Below, piece by piece: positions 36,980 to 46,309 of a stretch of 64,000 nucleotides of DNA (positions within the stretch are counted from its first letter, which is position 1; each line of letters starts with the position of its first letter). Both the position numbers and the translations under genes were made by a program. Origin of the DNA: Flagellimonas marinaquae (GTDB taxonomy: Bacteria; Bacteroidota; Bacteroidia; Flavobacteriales; Flavobacteriaceae). The notes under the pieces were generated by a model. It was not told the origin of the DNA, searched no databases, and saw nothing but the letters and a program-made list of their open reading frames with translations. The stretch lies in the NCBI RefSeq assembly GCF_023716465.1, contig NZ_CP092415.1, positions 2,891,501 through 2,955,500 of the forward strand, given 5' to 3'.

Positions 36980-39658
36980 TCACTGAATTTCCTCTGCCGT
37001 TTTATTGATTGTATCGTTTACCATTTCCCTATTGGCATCCAACTCTTTCTCCAAATAATATAATCCATCCAGATATGGGGTATATTGTGTGATTGCAACC
37101 CCAAGACTATTTTCGGCAAGTTGGCCTTGTTTGTTAAAACGTCTTACCTCGATGTACAGACCGGAAGGCCTCATGGTATATTCATATATGGCGGTGCCAT
37201 ACTCATCCTCTATTAGGGATAAGTCCTTATCAAATCGCTTTACTTTCGAGGTTTCGCCCATGTCGGCCCATTCATATTCAATTTTATAGTAGCCGGATGG
37301 TCCTATTACAGGCTCACGGTTTTTATCCAAATAGCTATGGGATAAGGTATGTCCCAGTTCATCCAAAACCCAAGTTAGAATCGATATACCACTGGAATTA
37401 TTGGTGTATCTGTTTTGTTCATCCAAATATTCATAACCTGTGATATATTGCCTTTTGTTATAAATGGTGTTAATGGCACTGATACCTTCTGGGTCCTTGG
37501 TTCTCTGATTCAAGGAATTGAAATATTCGGTTCTCGTCAGGTTGTTATACTTATTATAATAAAATCGGGTTATGGCAACCCCTGATTTCAATTTTCCATT
37601 AGCATTGTACTCATATTTAACCGAATCGAGACCTGCATGATTTAAAAGGAAGCGTGTTTTGAATACGCCATCGATCAAGCCAGGTTTCATATTGATATCG
37701 TAATTACTACGCTCTAATAGGCCTCCTTTGCTATTGTATTTGTAAATGTTATAGGTAATGCTGTCAACAGCATACGCCAATTGATTTTGGGGATTGAAGT
37801 AGGTAGTCTTTGCCTTGTTTCCGTTCTGGTCATATTCCCATCGGATAATGGCAACATCAGACTGAAAAACTTTAAGATTGCCAATGGAATCGTAGCAAGC
37901 AGTTTCGGTCTGCTTACCTAGCGCATCATATCGGTATCTATACTCCACCACACCATCATTTGTTTTTGCAAAATTGCCCTTCTTATCAAAATAAATTTCA
38001 GATACTACCAAGCTCTTTTTGTCAAGCCTTTTCTTGATCAAGGCAATATTGTGTTCATTCTGAATGGTATCCCCGTAGGCATCAATATTGTATTCCAAGA
38101 TAATGCTGTCCCCAACATGGACAAATCTTGTCGCTCCCCATTGGGTATCATTGTATTTGAGTACTTTACCCGGGTAATAAAAAGCTTGAAACGTGATTTT
38201 TCCTAGTGAATCGTATTCGGAAACTTTTTGAAAATAATCATCATTGGCCACAATGGGTCTATGATCTTTGTTGAACCTTTTGACCTGAATCTCCCTATCG
38301 TAAAGGTCATAGGTATACTCGTAAATCGATGCGCCATTGTCGTCATAGGTATAATTTCCATTTTCGTCCAATGAGCTTGCCCGGATCATATTTCCTCTTT
38401 CATCATAATCATATGTTAAATGGTAGTCACCTAAATGAAAAGCGAATTCCCCATTTTCGTCATAAAGCCTGTATTTGGTTTTTTTATGGTTATCATCGAA
38501 ATCCAGTTCGTATCTGGCGATCAGATCCGTATCGTTCTTTAATCTCTTCCTCCTATCTAAATTTTCAATAATTATAGTTCTTTCCTCTTTATCGAGTATT
38601 CTCTTTGTTTGATAAATTCCCTCATCATTTGGAATGATTTTTCCATTCCGATTAAAATACGAGGCAATGTAGGACGGTTCATCCTGATTATATTTCCACT
38701 TTGTTTCATATACCAAATTCCGGCTGACCCTTTCACCCTTATAGTTAAAATAATGGACGGTCCTATCCATATCTTCATTAACATAGGTCTTATATAGGCT
38801 GATCTCCAAATCTTGATTGTAACTTTCATCAGGGTTGAGATAGTGAACCTCAAATACATCATCCTTGTTTTTAAGGACCCTTGTTATTGCGGTATTAAAA
38901 TACCCTCCATTGACCAGTTTGCCATTTTTATAAAATTTGATGACCTTCTCATCGAGATTGCGATAGGACACCTCATAGGTTTCACCAAATTTAATATCCT
39001 TTTCACCCACTGGATATGAGGTCAAAACTTTATTTGTATGGGTGAAATAGATATGTCGATAGAATTGTGTTCGATTCTTTGTGAAATCATAATAACTGAG
39101 TATATCCTCATTTTCATAGTAAGCTGTTTCCCTTAGCCAATCGTCTATTTGAAGCTCCCAGTATCTTTGTAGGTCCGTATTGGCATTATGATCAGTAATA
39201 CTATCATATACATCTTGCAAGCTATCCAATTTTTTCGCATACTTTTTATGCAAGGATTCCATGGTTTTATATGATAAACCACCAAGCCCTTTTGCCACAA
39301 TCTCTTTTCTTAATAATCTTGCGCAATATTCCGTAATATTGAAATGGTATTGTTCATGGACCAATACATTATATCCTTCGTATTCGTTTCTCAAACGCTC
39401 AGAAAGGTTGGGGTTCATGTAGGCATAGACCCTAGAGTTTTTATCGGTTATCAATTTAGGGCTGGCAATATAGGAGTAAATGGTAGCCACGAAATCTTCA
39501 TCCATAAACCGAACCAACTTAAAATCATCCCAGTCTAATTGTCTTTCCGACCAAGCTACAATGGCTTTGTTACCGCTTCCAGATTTATAGGTAAAGCCAA
39601 ACGTCATTATGACCACTATCAAAATGATGGATAAAATGATATGGTGCTTAATTTTCAT
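36980..39658 (-). CDS. DUF922-like N-terminus with YD-like repeats, exported
   Basis: 892 residues with an N-terminal membrane/signal segment (IILSIILIVVIMTFGF). Residues 35-190 resemble DUF922 proteins: WSERQLDWDDF opens the domain and HEQYHFN (residues 101-107) supplies a histidine pair typical of a zinc-peptidase-like site. The remaining ~650 residues are repeated short units with Tyr-Asp and Asn-Gly turns (YDYDERGNMIR, YEYTYDLYDREIQVKRFNKD, YRYDALGKQTE), like RHS/YD repeats but looser. Its start overlaps the stop of the DUF805 gene by 4 bases, so the two are coupled. The role is unknown; surface location is inferred. Confidence 0.68.
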   Translation of the reverse strand: MKIKHHIILSIILIVVIMTFGFTYKSGSGNKAIVAWSERQLDWDDFKLVRFMDEDFVATIYSYIASPKLITDKNSRVYAYMNPNLSERLRNEYEGYNVLVHEQYHFNITEYCARLLRKEIVAKGLGGLSYKTMESLHKKYAKKLDSLQDVYDSITDHNANTDLQRYWELQIDDWLRETAYYENEDILSYYDFTKNRTQFYRHIYFTHTNKVLTSYPVGEKDIKFGETYEVSYRNLDEKVIKFYKNGKLVNGGYFNTAITRVLKNKDDVFEVHYLNPDESYNQDLEISLYKTYVNEDMDRTVHYFNYKGERVSRNLVYETKWKYNQDEPSYIASYFNRNGKIIPNDEGIYQTKRILDKEERTIIIENLDRRKRLKNDTDLIARYELDFDDNHKKTKYRLYDENGEFAFHLGDYHLTYDYDERGNMIRASSLDENGNYTYDDNGASIYEYTYDLYDREIQVKRFNKDHRPIVANDDYFQKVSEYDSLGKITFQAFYYPGKVLKYNDTQWGATRFVHVGDSIILEYNIDAYGDTIQNEHNIALIKKRLDKKSLVVSEIYFDKKGNFAKTNDGVVEYRYRYDALGKQTETACYDSIGNLKVFQSDVAIIRWEYDQNGNKAKTTYFNPQNQLAYAVDSITYNIYKYNSKGGLLERSNYDINMKPGLIDGVFKTRFLLNHAGLDSVKYEYNANGKLKSGVAITRFYYNKYNNLTRTEYFNSLNQRTKDPEGISAINTIYNKRQYITGYEYLDEQNRYTNNSSGISILTWVLDELGHTLSHSYLDKNREPVIGPSGYYKIEYEWADMGETSKVKRFDKDLSLIEDEYGTAIYEYTMRPSGLYIEVRRFNKQGQLAENSLGVAITQYTPYLDGLYYLEKELDANREMVNDTINKTAEEIQ

Positions 39659-40410
39659 AAGGTGAGGGAAGATTTTCTAAAAATGACTTTATAAAGCTGA
39701 AAGGAAAAATAGGTTAGACACAGGAACAGACCAATAATAATCAATTCAAAAAAGATGGCTTGTACATAAATTTCGGTATCCCGGAAATAAAGGGTGTACA
39801 GCCGAACTAAAAAATAAAATGTACTGGAGTAAATGACCCTTTCCTTGAACTGCCCTTTACCGTCAATCTCCAATGCTTGGGAATTATGGTTCATTATCAA
39901 AGCCAGAAAATGGCACGGAATAACTGAAATTGATATATACAAAAACAGTTCCATGTCGGAGACATTGAGATATTCCATTAGCATTGCTGCCAGTAGCACA
40001 TTGATAAGGATTGGACTACTTAATCGTAGCAAAGAGTGGCCAATGGAAAGCTTCCCAAATGGAAACTTTAGGGTATTTTCTTCTGGGTCTTTCATCGAAA
40101 CGACCACTTCCTTGGGATTTCGTCCGTACTTGTTAATGCCATTTTGAGCGTCTTGGAACAACATTAAAAGACCATAAAAAGGGATGAACTGAAAAAAACC
40201 ACTGTTCCCCAAGTCGTGACAACGTTTGGCGCCTTGTGCCAACAAAAACCATATCAATACCGAGATGAAGGGGTAAAAAAAGAGTGCTGCTGCCGGAAAC
40301 TCTTGCCATAAAAATGACGCACAGAGGTAAAGGATTATGTAGATCAAGTAACTTAGACCATACTCTAACCGTCGTATACGGCCATCAAAAGAAAATGGGT
40401 TTTGGAACAT
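39655..40410 (-). CDS. DUF805 membrane protein
   Basis: 251 residues. The N-terminal ~110 residues match DUF805: FSFDGRIRRLEYGLSYL, two membrane helices, then AQGAKRCHDLGNSGFF and NKYGRNPKE. Three or four further hydrophobic helices follow, giving about six membrane segments in all. The family function is unknown. It is the first gene of the operon that continues through the DUF922-like, macroglobulin and WG genes; its stop overlaps the next start as ATGA. Confidence 0.85.
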   Translation of the reverse strand: MFQNPFSFDGRIRRLEYGLSYLIYIILYLCASFLWQEFPAAALFFYPFISVLIWFLLAQGAKRCHDLGNSGFFQFIPFYGLLMLFQDAQNGINKYGRNPKEVVVSMKDPEENTLKFPFGKLSIGHSLLRLSSPILINVLLAAMLMEYLNVSDMELFLYISISVIPCHFLALIMNHNSQALEIDGKGQFKERVIYSSTFYFLVRLYTLYFRDTEIYVQAIFFELIIIGLFLCLTYFSFQLYKVIFRKSSLTL

Positions 40411-40540
40411 TGAGGTTGGGCTAGTAGGCTATTTTTAAAGTTACGTTTTAAAAATAGTGGAATATTTTTAATAAGGAAATTTCTGTCTTTTTTAAACGCT
40501 GTTTTTCGTTGAATTTCATTTTCCAAAGATGAATAAGTAA

Positions 40541-40699
40541 AAAAATGCCTAAGTTAGTGGTGTAAAACTCCCATAAGTTTTGCCTCTGGATGTGCCGATT
40601 TGAACACGGTTCAGGGTTCGGTTAACTGGTCTAAGTTAATAGTGTAAAATATTAAAAATCAACTATTTACGTTTATAGGGATGGGCCTGCCACCCCGAC
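40541..40699. repeat. Right end of element A, intact copy
   Basis: Near-duplicate of 28254-28412, ending here in an intact attachment core. It presumably contains integrase or accessory-factor binding sites; GTTCGGTTAACTGGTCT is conserved between both copies. It lies in a 503-bp gene-free stretch (40411-40913). Confidence 0.78.
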
Positions 40700-40704
40700 G
40701 AACC
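40686..40704 (+). repeat. Attachment site 2, junction of elements A and B
   Basis: CCTGCCACCCCGACGAACC is identical to the tRNA-Pro tail at 19039-19057. It is attR of element A and attL of element B in one, the expected product of tandem integration. Confidence 0.85.
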
Positions 40705-40721
40705 TAGAAATAGGTCACAAC

Positions 40722-40757
40722 AAAACACTGTTAATCATTTGATTTTCAGTGTTTTTT
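40722..40757 (+). terminator. Terminator just inside element B
   Basis: AAAACACTG pairs with CAGTGTTTT around a 16-base loop and is followed by T-rich sequence. Related in position and sequence to the hairpin at 19075. Confidence 0.78.
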
Positions 40758-40799
40758 GTTTTTTATGCATTCATTTGATTTTATTTAAAACCAAATAAA

Positions 40800-40816
40800 A
40801 GGTGTGCAATTCGGTG
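40800..40816 (+). repeat. Candidate integrase arm-type site in element B
   Basis: AGGTGTGCAATTCGGTG matches 19153-19169 and begins 114 bases after the start of the attachment core, exactly as in element A. Confidence 0.45.
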
Positions 40817-40913
40817 TACAGCGATTTATCCGGAATGTGCTAACTTGAAAGGACTTTAGGGTACGATTTGACTTTCGTCTTTACAATTTATTGTTTAACC
40901 AAAGTCATGGAAA

Positions 40914-42164
40914 ATGAAATCAAAACACACTTTCACCGTAATTTTCTTTACCAGAAAATCAAGAAGCGTCCCAAACCAATTATCCATCTATGTTCGAATT
41001 ACTGTGGATGGTCAAAGGTCTGAGATAAGCCTAAAAAGAAGTATTCCCTCCAAGGAATGGGACAGTTCAAGGAACCGGGGCAGGGGAGGTTCACAGAGAA
41101 TAAGGGCATTGAACGCCTATCTGGACAGCGTTTATAGTGGACTGTTAGACTGCCATAAAGAGCTTTTGGAAGGGAACAAGGTTGTTTCATCAGATGTCAT
41201 CAAGTCCCGTTATCTTGGAGAGGATGACAACAGCAAGACCTTAAGGGAACTTATAAAGTACCATAATGAGAATATGTCAATTGTCCTGAAAAAAGGGACG
41301 ATGAAGAACTATTATACGACGGAAAAGTATCTGCACAGGTTTTTGTCTAAGAAAAGAAAGGTCAACGATGTCCGCCTAAAACAGTTGAACTATGCCTTTG
41401 TCACGGATTTTGAGCATTTTTTACGCAATTACAGAGATTCAAAGAAAAGGCTCTTATTGGGCAACAATGGGGTAATGAAACATCTGGAAAGGTTCAAGAA
41501 GATGCTCAACCTTGCCGTCAAATTGGAATGGATGGACAAGAACCCGTTCAACCAGTTCCAATTGAAATATAACAAATATGATAGGCAGTTTCTGGACGAA
41601 GAGGAACTGGAGCAATTGGAAAGCGCTGAAATGGGTAACGAACGTTTAGAGAGGATAAGGGACTGTTTTGTGTTCTCATGCTATACAGGCCTTTCCTATG
41701 TGGATGTGAAAGAACTGAACAGTGACAATATTGTAAAGGGGATCGACGGAAACCATTGGATAAGTACCAAGCGTGAAAAAACGGACAAGCCCGTTAAGGT
41801 CCCATTGCTCCCAAAGGCACGGGAAATTTTGGAAAAGTATATGCAATGTCCGGAAATGGAAAATAAAGAAGGCTTGTTGCCCATCAGTTCCAATCAAAAG
41901 ACCAATGCCTATTTAAAGGAGATAGCGGATTCTTGTGACATCGATAAAAACCTGACCTTTCACGTAGCAAGACATACCTTTGCGACAACCGTCATGTTGT
42001 CAAATGGTGTACCCATCGAAACAGTCTCGAAACTTCTTGGGCATAGCAAACTGTCCACCACACAGATTTATGCCAGGGTCGTGGAATCCAAGATAAGTGA
42101 GGATATTGGAAATCTTTTGATAAGGTTCAAGGAAAAAGCAATCAAAAAAAGTGTAGTTACATGA
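40914..42164 (+). CDS. IntDOT-like tyrosine recombinase of element B
   Basis: 416 residues with the same three-domain layout as the integrase at 19269 and collinear with it. Catalytic His350, Arg353, His377 and Tyr386 are present; the Arg I position reads YTGLSYVD with Ser261, as in the CTnDOT integrase. It begins 210 bp after attachment site 2 and presumably integrates element B at the tRNA-Pro tail. Comparison of the three integrases shows no frameshift, so all may be active. Confidence 0.94.
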   Translation: MKSKHTFTVIFFTRKSRSVPNQLSIYVRITVDGQRSEISLKRSIPSKEWDSSRNRGRGGSQRIRALNAYLDSVYSGLLDCHKELLEGNKVVSSDVIKSRYLGEDDNSKTLRELIKYHNENMSIVLKKGTMKNYYTTEKYLHRFLSKKRKVNDVRLKQLNYAFVTDFEHFLRNYRDSKKRLLLGNNGVMKHLERFKKMLNLAVKLEWMDKNPFNQFQLKYNKYDRQFLDEEELEQLESAEMGNERLERIRDCFVFSCYTGLSYVDVKELNSDNIVKGIDGNHWISTKREKTDKPVKVPLLPKAREILEKYMQCPEMENKEGLLPISSNQKTNAYLKEIADSCDIDKNLTFHVARHTFATTVMLSNGVPIETVSKLLGHSKLSTTQIYARVVESKISEDIGNLLIRFKEKAIKKSVVT

Positions 42165-42229
42165 AACAAAGAAGGAGCAAATACCATTGCTCCTTTTTAC
42201 TATAAAATTCAAGATTAGGTTTGAATTCT

Positions 42230-42613
42230 TTATTTTTTCAACTGTTGCTCCAAATAAGCGACTTTGTCCTTTTCAGCTTGGACGAGACGTTCGTAAAGTT
42301 CAATGATCTTTTCCAAGGGATTTATGGTACACAGGTAATTGTTGTTGTTTGAACTGTTATCTTTAAAAGTATTGTTTATGATATTGAAAACAGCTTCTTC
42401 CGAAAAGTTTTCAATGGCTTCGGGAGTCACTCCCAAGGCCTTGGCAATTTCCTTCAATTTGGTATCCTCGATGGTCTCTGATTGTTCAATGTTTGAAATG
42501 GCCTGTTGGCTGATGCCCAACTCCATGGCAAGGGCCTCTTGTTTCATACCCCTTAATTCCCTGATGCGGCCTATCTTCCTTCCGATATGGTTGTTTTTGG
42601 TAGCTGTTTCCAT
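42230..42613 (-). CDS. XRE-family transcriptional regulator, module copy 2
   Basis: 127 residues from the ATG at 42613 (METATKNNHIGRKIGRIREL); the open frame extends 30 codons further upstream but overlaps the promoter. The HTH core is LAMELGISQQAISNIEQSE and the C-terminal coiled coil is IELYERLVQAEKDKVAYLE, nearly the same as copy 1 at 26753. An Asn-rich linker lies between. It is divergent from the 105-residue gene and the HEPN gene, and converges with the element B integrase. Confidence 0.86.
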   Translation of the reverse strand: METATKNNHIGRKIGRIRELRGMKQEALAMELGISQQAISNIEQSETIEDTKLKEIAKALGVTPEAIENFSEEAVFNIINNTFKDNSSNNNNYLCTINPLEKIIELYERLVQAEKDKVAYLEQQLKK

Positions 42614-42617
42614 TACG

Positions 42618-42661
42618 TAAATATAGGATTTTTTAATAATACTGTGCATCCGTAAAATACA
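42618..42661 (-). promoter_or_regulatory. Promoter and operator of HTH regulator, module copy 2
   Basis: On the minus strand TATATTTA (42618-42625) ends 4 bases before the ATG, the same spacing as copy 1. TGTATTTTAC (42652-42661) is identical to the motif 38 bases before the copy 1 start codon. Conservation across otherwise diverged DNA supports a shared operator and a leaderless or near-leaderless transcript. Confidence 0.6.
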
Positions 42662-42744
42662 CTCCCTCCATGGTACAATACATGACATTCTGTTTCGGTA
42701 CATGATATTCCATTGCTTCCTTTATCCCATATCATTGGAGAAAA

Positions 42745-43062
42745 ATGGAAACCGAACGGATCAAAGAACTGCTTAATGGACAAGAGCCTATTGCGATTGT
42801 AAGATATTTTGAATGGGCAATCTTTTCAAGGAACAGTGTAAATGCCAAATATCTATTGCTCAGGATGGACAACAAAAAAAATGACATCCACGAAATGGAC
42901 ATTCCTGATAGAATGGTCACCATGTTACGGTCCAGACTGGACGATTTTGAATTGGTATTACATGGCAAAAATGGCACTATATGGGAGCGGTCATCCTTTA
43001 GGGAAAGGGTCAGGGAGTCAGTCCCCATAACAAAGATAGCCGACTTGATAGACCTATATTGA
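42745..43062 (+). CDS. Small hypothetical protein of HTH/HEPN module copy 2
   Basis: 105 residues, no signal peptide or membrane segment. Mixed alpha/beta composition, with IVRYFEWAIFSRNSVNAKYL at the start of the soluble domain and a C-terminal SVPITKIADLIDLY. I recognise no family. It ends 30 bases before the HEPN gene and begins 131 bases from the divergent regulator, so it is first in the HEPN operon and could be an antitoxin-like or accessory factor (inference). Confidence 0.62.
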   Translation: METERIKELLNGQEPIAIVRYFEWAIFSRNSVNAKYLLLRMDNKKNDIHEMDIPDRMVTMLRSRLDDFELVLHGKNGTIWERSSFRERVRESVPITKIADLIDLY

Positions 43063-43092
43063 CCTCCTTCGCCATGACTAAATAATATACCT

Positions 43093-44139
43093 ATGAAAAC
43101 ATCAGACCAACTCATCATCGACAAAATAACCCAAGAGCTGGAAATTGATTGCATCCACCTGAACAGGGGTAGGGATGGACATTTGTTTAAAAATCGGCTG
43201 GACATTCTGGCAAGACCGTCCCAAAGGGACTTTCCCGAGCAGGTTCGGCCCGTTATCGATGCCATAATGAAACCTTACCCCGATGTTGGCTACAGTGTCT
43301 TTGCAACCAATTATGCACGAAAAGAAGCCCAAGAGGGCAACTTGTACTTTTTGAATAACTGCAATAGAAACAGCATTGTGTACAAAAATGGAGGGGACAA
43401 CTCCCCAATAATCCTTCCTGACATGGAGCCGACCAAGCTTTACGAAACGGCCAGAAGGGAATTTAAACGGAACATGGCGCGAATGAAATCCTTTAGGAAG
43501 GGAGCCAGTTATTTTAGGGAATTGGGAAACCTTCCCCAGAGTGCCTTTATGCTGCACCAGACCTTTGAACAGGGCTATAGGATATTGGAGCGTTTCATCT
43601 GCGGGAGGACAAAGATATGCCATAGCATCAAGAACCATCAAGGCTATGTATTGAAAATGTTGGACAAGTTCGGTGGCACGTTCCAAATGGAATCCGATAT
43701 GGACAGCAAATTGCTAGACCTATTAGAGGATGCCTATTCATCCGCCCGCTATACCCATAGCTACACAATTACCAAAAATGAACTGGAACAGCTGTCCCAA
43801 AAATTGTCATTTTTCACCAAGGACATCAAGACCCTGTTCCATCGGGAGCTGTCCATATTCAAACGCAATATCGATAATGGCATTTTCAATCATAAGGAAG
43901 AACTAGATTTAGTAACGCCCAATGCACATCGTACAAAAGCGGAGCCCTATGTGCGCAGGCTTGAATTCGACAACAGCTTCGAGATGCTGTGCAAAGCAAG
44001 ATCACTGCTGTTGTTGGGCGTTACCTGTCTACAGGAGGACGTGGAGCCGCCCCTTCATGTAAACGGCTTCGATTACAATATAGTTGAGGTACTGCAATTG
44101 GCAATAGAATTGTTGCCATTAAAGGAGACAAGCCCCTAA
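43093..44139 (+). CDS. HEPN-domain protein with N-terminal nucleotidyltransferase-like region (module copy 2)
   Basis: 348 residues, same layout as the protein at 25388 but only moderately similar. Residues ~1-105 form the nucleotidyltransferase-like region, in which no GS-x-D catalytic motif is visible, so it may be inactive. The HEPN domain spans ~145-235 (AFMLHQTFEQGYRILERFI) with Arg172 and His177 of the R-x4-H motif. The C-terminus has FDYNIVEVLQLAIELLP, matching HHNVSEVLGYILDLIP in copy 1. Preservation of the histidine-arginine motif in diverged copies argues that it matters for function. Confidence 0.68.
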   Translation: MKTSDQLIIDKITQELEIDCIHLNRGRDGHLFKNRLDILARPSQRDFPEQVRPVIDAIMKPYPDVGYSVFATNYARKEAQEGNLYFLNNCNRNSIVYKNGGDNSPIILPDMEPTKLYETARREFKRNMARMKSFRKGASYFRELGNLPQSAFMLHQTFEQGYRILERFICGRTKICHSIKNHQGYVLKMLDKFGGTFQMESDMDSKLLDLLEDAYSSARYTHSYTITKNELEQLSQKLSFFTKDIKTLFHRELSIFKRNIDNGIFNHKEELDLVTPNAHRTKAEPYVRRLEFDNSFEMLCKARSLLLLGVTCLQEDVEPPLHVNGFDYNIVEVLQLAIELLPLKETSP

Positions 44140-44355
44140 TATCATATCTTGTAAAGTGATTATCGATTATAGCAGGTCTTTATTTTATATCTTACAATAT
44201 CATTTATATAGCTCATAAGTGATATTATTTTTAATGAATTCACCTTTGTTCCAATGCTATAATCAATTCCGTGTTTCAAATTACTTCCACTTTGTTTATG
44301 TGACTTCAATAGTTGGGTGTGCCTTATTCGCGAATATTTTAACCTAAGGGTAAGG

Positions 44356-46275
44356 CTAAATCCTGCTATAACTTCTTATCAGTTCTATGAGTTTTTCTTT
44401 TCCAATTATTTCTAAAAGTTCTTTACGATATTTTCTTGAAATTATGGAAACATTCCATTGAATCAAATCCTGAATATTTTCTTTGATGGAATCATCATTG
44501 GACCTGCTTAAATTGCCTTTCCAAGTATCCAATGAACGAAGTAGACCCAGGGTAACCTTTTTTTTACTTCTTTCCATGGAACTTCCTTTATTTAGTCTTG
44601 TGAAATGAAGGCCATAATATACATAGATCCCTTCGTCCTTGGTTTTCTTCGAATGGTCTAAAGATTCTTGAAGAGCCTCTAATATTGCTTTGTCAAACAG
44701 GGAATTGTAAAATGATTCAGCAGTCTTGATAGCAATGGAATTATCAATATTCCATAATGTGCCTATGTATGCCCTGGCTCTTACGGCTATGAAATGGTTT
44801 TTGATATCATAAGCGGACCAACATGTGTTGTTGAATATTAAAGGTGAGTGCCCAGCCGCCAAATGATTGAAAAATCCTAAATGACTAAATCTATAACATA
44901 CTATTTCATGAGAATTTTCAAGAATCAGCCTCTGTGAACTTATTTGGTTTTCCTTTATGGGGACTGTATCAATCATTTTTGGAAATATTGATGGATCGTA
45001 ATTTTTTTCCTTGAACGCTTTGGTCCTAAAAGGAATACCATCTAGCTTTTTGGGGAAAATTTTCTTTGAGACTTTGATAAGAGGTTCACCGTCTGCGTTT
45101 TTTTTGTTCGGATCTGGTGCTAATGCTATGGTCATACCGTATTCAAAGATATGCTCCACTCCAAATTGATCGACATATTTTTCTTTTATTAACTGGCCTT
45201 CTGTTTGATTGCCATGGCTGCAAAGATGTAATATGTTGAAAGGTAATTCTTTTACAAAATAGTCAAGATTATGCGCACTGGCATCTTCCTTGATTAATGC
45301 GTTAACTTCATAATGGTTCTCTTTGAGTTTATCGACCACAAAATCCGTTTCCTCCCTAGTAAAAAATCTTGGGGAGAATACTATAGCTGAATCAATATTG
45401 AAATGATCTTGAAAACAGATATTGTTGAAAATGAAAAAATCAGGATTGAGGTTTAAGCCGACATAGGTACATGGTATTATGTTTTCTATGATCAATGAAT
45501 AGGGCGCACCTATGGTAAAAAAAGTGACAAAATCGTAATCTGGGAAGTTGATATGACCTATTCTGCTATAAAGAAGGGAATTTAATTCTTTAAAAGAGGT
45601 TTGCTCTGTGCCCTTTTTTGCCTCTTCTCTCCATGACTCGATCAATTCCAAAAATTTCTTTTCGTGGAATTCAAAAGACTCTACAAGTTCTACGTCAGCA
45701 TTGATGGAAATAGCATAGTTTGTTGCAACTACAGTAGATATGGAATGATTATTTTCAACTACAATCAAACCATTTTGGTTTCTTTTTTCTACTTCAATTG
45801 CCTCCGCATTTTCATCAATAAGTATCGCTTTGTCCTGTGTTGCTGCTAACTGTAAGCCTACATAAAGTTGATCGGATTTGCAGGGTAAAACTTCTCGGTT
45901 ACTTATGGGCTGTAAGAATGTATCGATATCCGCAAACGAGTTGATTTCAATGACATTGTTTTCCTCTAAAAACGATAGATATGATTTTTGGTTGTTACTT
46001 AGTCCCACTAAAACAACATATTCACATCCTCCTATTCTTCTTATGGTATTGCCCAAGTCAATATCCAATGTAGTTGCCCTAGACCTAGATAACTGATGTT
46101 CGTCCCTTTCATTTAAGCTTTTTGAATCCTTTTCCTTGGTGACTCCAGAGAATGAAAAAACCAAAGAATACTCGCCCTTGGAATTTATATGGGATGAAAC
46201 AACAGCAGCCAATAGGTCATCTTCTCTATTTGCAATACATATGTATGTAGAATTAAGTTTAGGTGGCTTTGACAT
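44356..46275 (-). CDS. CHAT-domain caspase-like protease
   Basis: 639 residues. The C-terminal third is a CHAT domain: catalytic His354 in NILHLCSHGNQTEG, catalytic Cys485 in FNNTCWSAYD, then ARAYIGTLWNIDNSIAIKTA and FYNSLFDKAILEALQESL. The N-terminal 300 residues are mixed alpha/beta without a recognised motif and may sense or scaffold. There is no TPR array. CHAT proteases act as effectors in several bacterial immune systems (known biology). It begins 34 bp after the DUF4365 gene on the same strand, so the two form an operon and a candidate defence system (inference). Confidence 0.8.
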   Translation of the reverse strand: MSKPPKLNSTYICIANREDDLLAAVVSSHINSKGEYSLVFSFSGVTKEKDSKSLNERDEHQLSRSRATTLDIDLGNTIRRIGGCEYVVLVGLSNNQKSYLSFLEENNVIEINSFADIDTFLQPISNREVLPCKSDQLYVGLQLAATQDKAILIDENAEAIEVEKRNQNGLIVVENNHSISTVVATNYAISINADVELVESFEFHEKKFLELIESWREEAKKGTEQTSFKELNSLLYSRIGHINFPDYDFVTFFTIGAPYSLIIENIIPCTYVGLNLNPDFFIFNNICFQDHFNIDSAIVFSPRFFTREETDFVVDKLKENHYEVNALIKEDASAHNLDYFVKELPFNILHLCSHGNQTEGQLIKEKYVDQFGVEHIFEYGMTIALAPDPNKKNADGEPLIKVSKKIFPKKLDGIPFRTKAFKEKNYDPSIFPKMIDTVPIKENQISSQRLILENSHEIVCYRFSHLGFFNHLAAGHSPLIFNNTCWSAYDIKNHFIAVRARAYIGTLWNIDNSIAIKTAESFYNSLFDKAILEALQESLDHSKKTKDEGIYVYYGLHFTRLNKGSSMERSKKKVTLGLLRSLDTWKGNLSRSNDDSIKENIQDLIQWNVSIISRKYRKELLEIIGKEKLIELIRSYSRI

Positions 46276-46309
46276 AAGTACTATTTGTTTTGGTTATTTT
46301 AGAATTCAA

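Noticed and set aside
42732..43265. 177-codon ORF opposite the 105-residue gene and the HEPN start
   Set aside because: It spans two well-supported genes on the other strand and is serine-rich, a typical antisense composition.
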